Shown here one piece after another: positions 13,460-16,391 of a DNA stretch of 16,391 nt. Made by a program: the position numbers and the translations under genes. Location of the stretch: assembly GCA_937950565.1 (NCBI GenBank), contig CALFCS010000156.1, positions 1 to 16,391 on the forward strand, written 5' to 3'. Source of the stretch: an uncultured Lachnospiraceae bacterium. GTDB taxonomy: Bacteria > Bacillota > Clostridia > Lachnospirales > Lachnospiraceae. Below the pieces are notes generated by a model. That model did no database searches and was not told where the DNA came from. It worked only from the letters and a program-made list of their open reading frames with translations. Every line of letters begins with the position of its first letter. The first letter of the stretch is position 1.

Positions 13460-16391
13460 GTGAAAAAGAAGAGAAGATTACTCGCGGCTTCATTAGTTTT
13501 TGCCATGCTGGCATCATATCTTGTACCAATCGGACAGGCAGAGGCAAAAGAGACTTATCAGGAACCGCTTGTACATTATGACATGACATTGGAAGACGGA
13601 AAACTGAAAGATGTATCAGGAAATGGATACAGTGCGGAATTATCCGGTCTGTCAGAGAAGGATTTTGTGACAGATGCAGATGGTGGAAGCGCTTTAAAGT
13701 TTAATGGAAGCGGATATGTAAAAATTCCGGATTGTATCGGAGACCATTCAGGCGCTATGACGATTGAGATGACGTACAAAATCGGCAGTAAGAACAATGA
13801 AGGACTCTTTGTACTCGGCACAAAGAATGCAAGTACTGAGGGGGTCAGCTATCTCAGATTTCATCCGAATGTAGATAATGGCAGTACGGTTATGTGGGAA
13901 TCTGAGGTGAACGGTAAGAATGGGAAAGCAAAAAGCAACGCAGCCTATAATGCGGAGAAGTATACGACTGTAACTGCTGTTATCCAGGATTCAACACTTA
14001 CCTATTATGTAGGAGGACGCAGGAGCGGCTCCTATGATATGCAGGGAGTAACGGTACAGGACATTCTGAATACCTGTGCGAACCGCAGTGATGCGATTGG
14101 CTTCCTGGGAAGACCGGCATGGGCAAATCACGATCCGTATTTTAGCGGTACATTAAAGGATTTTGCTATTTATAATTATGCAGTGCCGGAGGAAGAGATT
14201 CTGTGGAATACAAGAGACACAGAAGGACCTATCGCAGATTATTCCATGGAATTTACGGAAGATGGTAAATTAAAAGATGTAACAGGCCATGGACTGGATG
14301 CGGAGGTTGTGAATCTTGGCGCATCTAATCTTGTAAAAGACGGTGAGGATGAGGTTCTGGATTTTGCAGGAACGAACGGATATGTAAAGCTTCCGGGTAA
14401 ATTAGTACAGGGAGAGGAAATGACAATCGCCGCAAAGTTCAAAGCAAAGGAAGGAGAAAACTCTGGCATCTGGACACTTGGAACCAAGGGAGGCATGAGC
14501 AGTTACATACGTCTCCATCCATCGACATCCAATGGTATTTTCTTCGAGATGAAGGATGAGAAAGGTGCAGCCGGTCTTGGAAATGACGGAAGCATCCGCC
14601 TGGATCATAATGTTTACAACACAGTAACCGTTGTATTTACAGCGGATGGCAAGGCTGCGTTATATGTGAATGGAGAAGCGAAAGGCGAAGTGTCCGGAAA
14701 GAATCTGAAGGATGTTCTTTCCCAAGGTGTCGCTGATATGAACGATGTAATCGGTTATATTGGGAAACCGGCATGGGATGGAGACCCGATGTTCAATGGC
14801 CGCCTGGCGGGTTTTACAGTATATGAGAGAGCGCTGACAGCCGGTGAAATCTATATGCAGAGCCAGGAGTTTGAAACGGCGGCATCCCGGACAAAGATTG
14901 TATCGAATGTGCTCCCAAGTGAAGTTGCATGGAATGATTCTGATATGGAATGGCGAGAAGGCATGGTTACCGGAAATGGACAGAATGGTGTTGTGAATGC
15001 CGGATATCCTTATAGTGATACGTTAATTTATCAGAATATTTATTTGTTGATGCCTTCAACATCATCAAGAGAAAATCCGGATTATTATGACCAGCTGGAA
15101 GTCAACCGAGAGTCAGTTATGACACAGAAGAATAATATTCCGCAGATTGGAAGGGGATTCTTCTATGCGTATCATCCGGGTCCGAAGCTCCGCATGGATA
15201 TGGATAGTTCTATTCGGGACGGCGGACAGTATACGAATTATGAACGCTGGACAGATTTTGAAACTGCAGAAGTAGGTGTGAATTATACAAACAGTGAAGG
15301 ACAGTGGGAAAGAAGAACATTTACATCCAGAGAAGATGACGTAACGATTACAGAGATTAAAAAATCATCTACCGGAACAAAAGTAAATATGGAACTTTCT
15401 CTGGATAATGTTTCTTCTTATCCGAGATTCTATGGTGATCCAACCAATATGCAGTATAAGAAGATTGTGTCCGATGATGCTTCCTATATCGCACTGATCG
15501 GAAAATATCCGGGAAATGGGGATTATTCCAAAGGGGAGTTGAAAAACGGAGGCTATGCCGGTACTGCACAGGTAGTTGTAGTAGGCGGAAAAAAGGAAAA
15601 GATACTGAATACAACGACTGCAAGGGATTCCCAGAATGTAGGTGCAGAAACCGATCCGAGAATCAAGATTACAGATGCTGATGCGGTATATATCATCGAG
15701 CGTACAGACCGAGACTTTGATATGTGTACATTTGATGAATTTAAGGATAAGCAGCAGTATGACCTGCTGGATGAGCAGAATGCATGTGTAAAAAAAGTGA
15801 TAGACAAATATACAACTGCAGATGGATTTGATTATGAGGCTGCGCTTAAGCCGCATGCAAAGGCTCATGGAGAGCAGTTCAATGAAGTGAAATTTAGTCT
15901 GAATGCGAAGAGCGAGGACATTAAGTCTCCGACACAGGAACTGATTAAGAAGCAGAAATCAATGGCAGAGCTTAACAATGCACTTGTAGAACGTGCTTAT
16001 AATGCAGGACGTTATGTAGAGCTTTGCTGTTCCGGATATTCTGCACCGAGACTTAGCGGTATGTGGACCGGAGAGTTTAATGGAGGATGGCGTTATATTT
16101 ATACATTGGATGCAAATGTAAACCTTCAGATATCTCCGATGAATACCGGACATTTTAAGGATGCACCGGTTGGGTTTATTACCTTTGTGCTCCGCCAGCT
16201 GGACGACTGGATGGAGAATGCTTATAACAATTACCGGATGCATGACGCGATTCAGCCTTCTATAAATACAGATGGCAACAGTGCGATTGGAATCGAGAGT
16301 GACTGGCAGTATCCGTTCCAGTACTGGAATGCAGGCGCAAGCTGGCTGCTTCTTCCAATCTATGAATACTGGCAGTGTTATGGAAACCAGC
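13460..16391 (+). CDS. Secreted GH95-like glycoside hydrolase with two N-terminal LamG modules (3' end outside window)
   Basis: The frame is open from a GTG at 13460 to the window end (977 codons, incomplete). AAGGAGG at 13445-13451 with 8-bp spacing fixes the GTG start. A signal peptide ends at AEA-K (residue 29). Two LamG modules follow (about 36-250 and 255-468) that are clearly related to each other (both contain a DGKLKDV segment, a GYVK-P strand, and an IG-GRPAW or IGKPAW segment). From about 480 the sequence resembles GH95 alpha-L-fucosidase/alpha-L-galactosidase enzymes. GMVTGNGQNG corresponds to the N-terminal GNG motif. The (alpha/alpha)6 barrel begins with the GRYVELCCSG and LSGMWTGEF segments and with NVNLQ near 886, matching the two catalytic-pocket asparagines of the family. 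The general acid Glu lies in or beyond the unseen part. The family call is by motif resemblance only; fucose or L-galactose as substrate is inferred. Confidence 0.82.
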   Translation, partial: MKKKRRLLAASLVFAMLASYLVPIGQAEAKETYQEPLVHYDMTLEDGKLKDVSGNGYSAELSGLSEKDFVTDADGGSALKFNGSGYVKIPDCIGDHSGAMTIEMTYKIGSKNNEGLFVLGTKNASTEGVSYLRFHPNVDNGSTVMWESEVNGKNGKAKSNAAYNAEKYTTVTAVIQDSTLTYYVGGRRSGSYDMQGVTVQDILNTCANRSDAIGFLGRPAWANHDPYFSGTLKDFAIYNYAVPEEEILWNTRDTEGPIADYSMEFTEDGKLKDVTGHGLDAEVVNLGASNLVKDGEDEVLDFAGTNGYVKLPGKLVQGEEMTIAAKFKAKEGENSGIWTLGTKGGMSSYIRLHPSTSNGIFFEMKDEKGAAGLGNDGSIRLDHNVYNTVTVVFTADGKAALYVNGEAKGEVSGKNLKDVLSQGVADMNDVIGYIGKPAWDGDPMFNGRLAGFTVYERALTAGEIYMQSQEFETAASRTKIVSNVLPSEVAWNDSDMEWREGMVTGNGQNGVVNAGYPYSDTLIYQNIYLLMPSTSSRENPDYYDQLEVNRESVMTQKNNIPQIGRGFFYAYHPGPKLRMDMDSSIRDGGQYTNYERWTDFETAEVGVNYTNSEGQWERRTFTSREDDVTITEIKKSSTGTKVNMELSLDNVSSYPRFYGDPTNMQYKKIVSDDASYIALIGKYPGNGDYSKGELKNGGYAGTAQVVVVGGKKEKILNTTTARDSQNVGAETDPRIKITDADAVYIIERTDRDFDMCTFDEFKDKQQYDLLDEQNACVKKVIDKYTTADGFDYEAALKPHAKAHGEQFNEVKFSLNAKSEDIKSPTQELIKKQKSMAELNNALVERAYNAGRYVELCCSGYSAPRLSGMWTGEFNGGWRYIYTLDANVNLQISPMNTGHFKDAPVGFITFVLRQLDDWMENAYNNYRMHDAIQPSINTDGNSAIGIESDWQYPFQYWNAGASWLLLPIYEYWQCYGNQ

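Noticed and set aside
15365..15868. Minus-strand open frames in the GH95-like gene
   Set aside because: The + strand frame is continuous from a good start site and matches a known architecture. The antisense frames are Cys/Ile-rich and look like noise.

Overview
The window looks like chromosomal DNA from a low-to-mid GC Gram-positive gut-type Firmicute, most likely a Lachnospiraceae-like Clostridium relative. This is an inference from strong AAGGAGG ribosome-binding sites, a Firmicute-type MurA, YesM/YesN-style two-component proteins, S-layer-homology (SLH) anchored glycoside hydrolases and AT-rich spacers. All recognised genes lie on the + strand.

Left part (1-2280): a dispersed promoter-like repeat at the very start drives a small shikimate-kinase-like P-loop protein (94-591). 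It is followed by a large multi-branched palindromic element (593-786), then a strong extended -10 promoter flanked by dyads, then murA (922-2214) with its terminator.

Middle (2285-8856): two large secreted glycoside hydrolases follow, a GH43/GH43-C2/LamG/SLH protein (2440-5724) and a LamG/Ig/GH43/Ig/SLH protein (5874-8804). Both end in an almost identical 517-bp SLH cassette, with 2 differences counted by eye. Between them lie two exact-length 60-bp tandem copies of the promoter repeat also seen at position 1. The repeat begins inside the last codons of the first gene and ends in the -10 box of the second.

Right part (8999-16391): a probable operon encodes an AraC-type response regulator, a membrane histidine kinase of the LytS/YesM class and a membrane-anchored sugar-binding protein of the Peripla_BP_4 type. 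Gene spacing is 10 bp and then an 8-bp overlap. Next, with its own promoter region and a GTG start, comes a large secreted GH95-like enzyme with two tandem LamG modules, cut off by the window end.

Taken together, 2285-16391 reads as a Gram-positive polysaccharide-use locus. Surface-anchored GH43 enzymes and a GH95-like enzyme would degrade plant or mucin-type glycans, while a three-component sugar sensor (binding protein, kinase, regulator) would switch on the locus. No ABC transporter genes are visible here, so the binding protein is more likely a sensor subunit than a transport component. The least conventional material is the promoter repeat that seems to expand and collapse next to the SLH cassette, and the branched palindrome upstream of murA.
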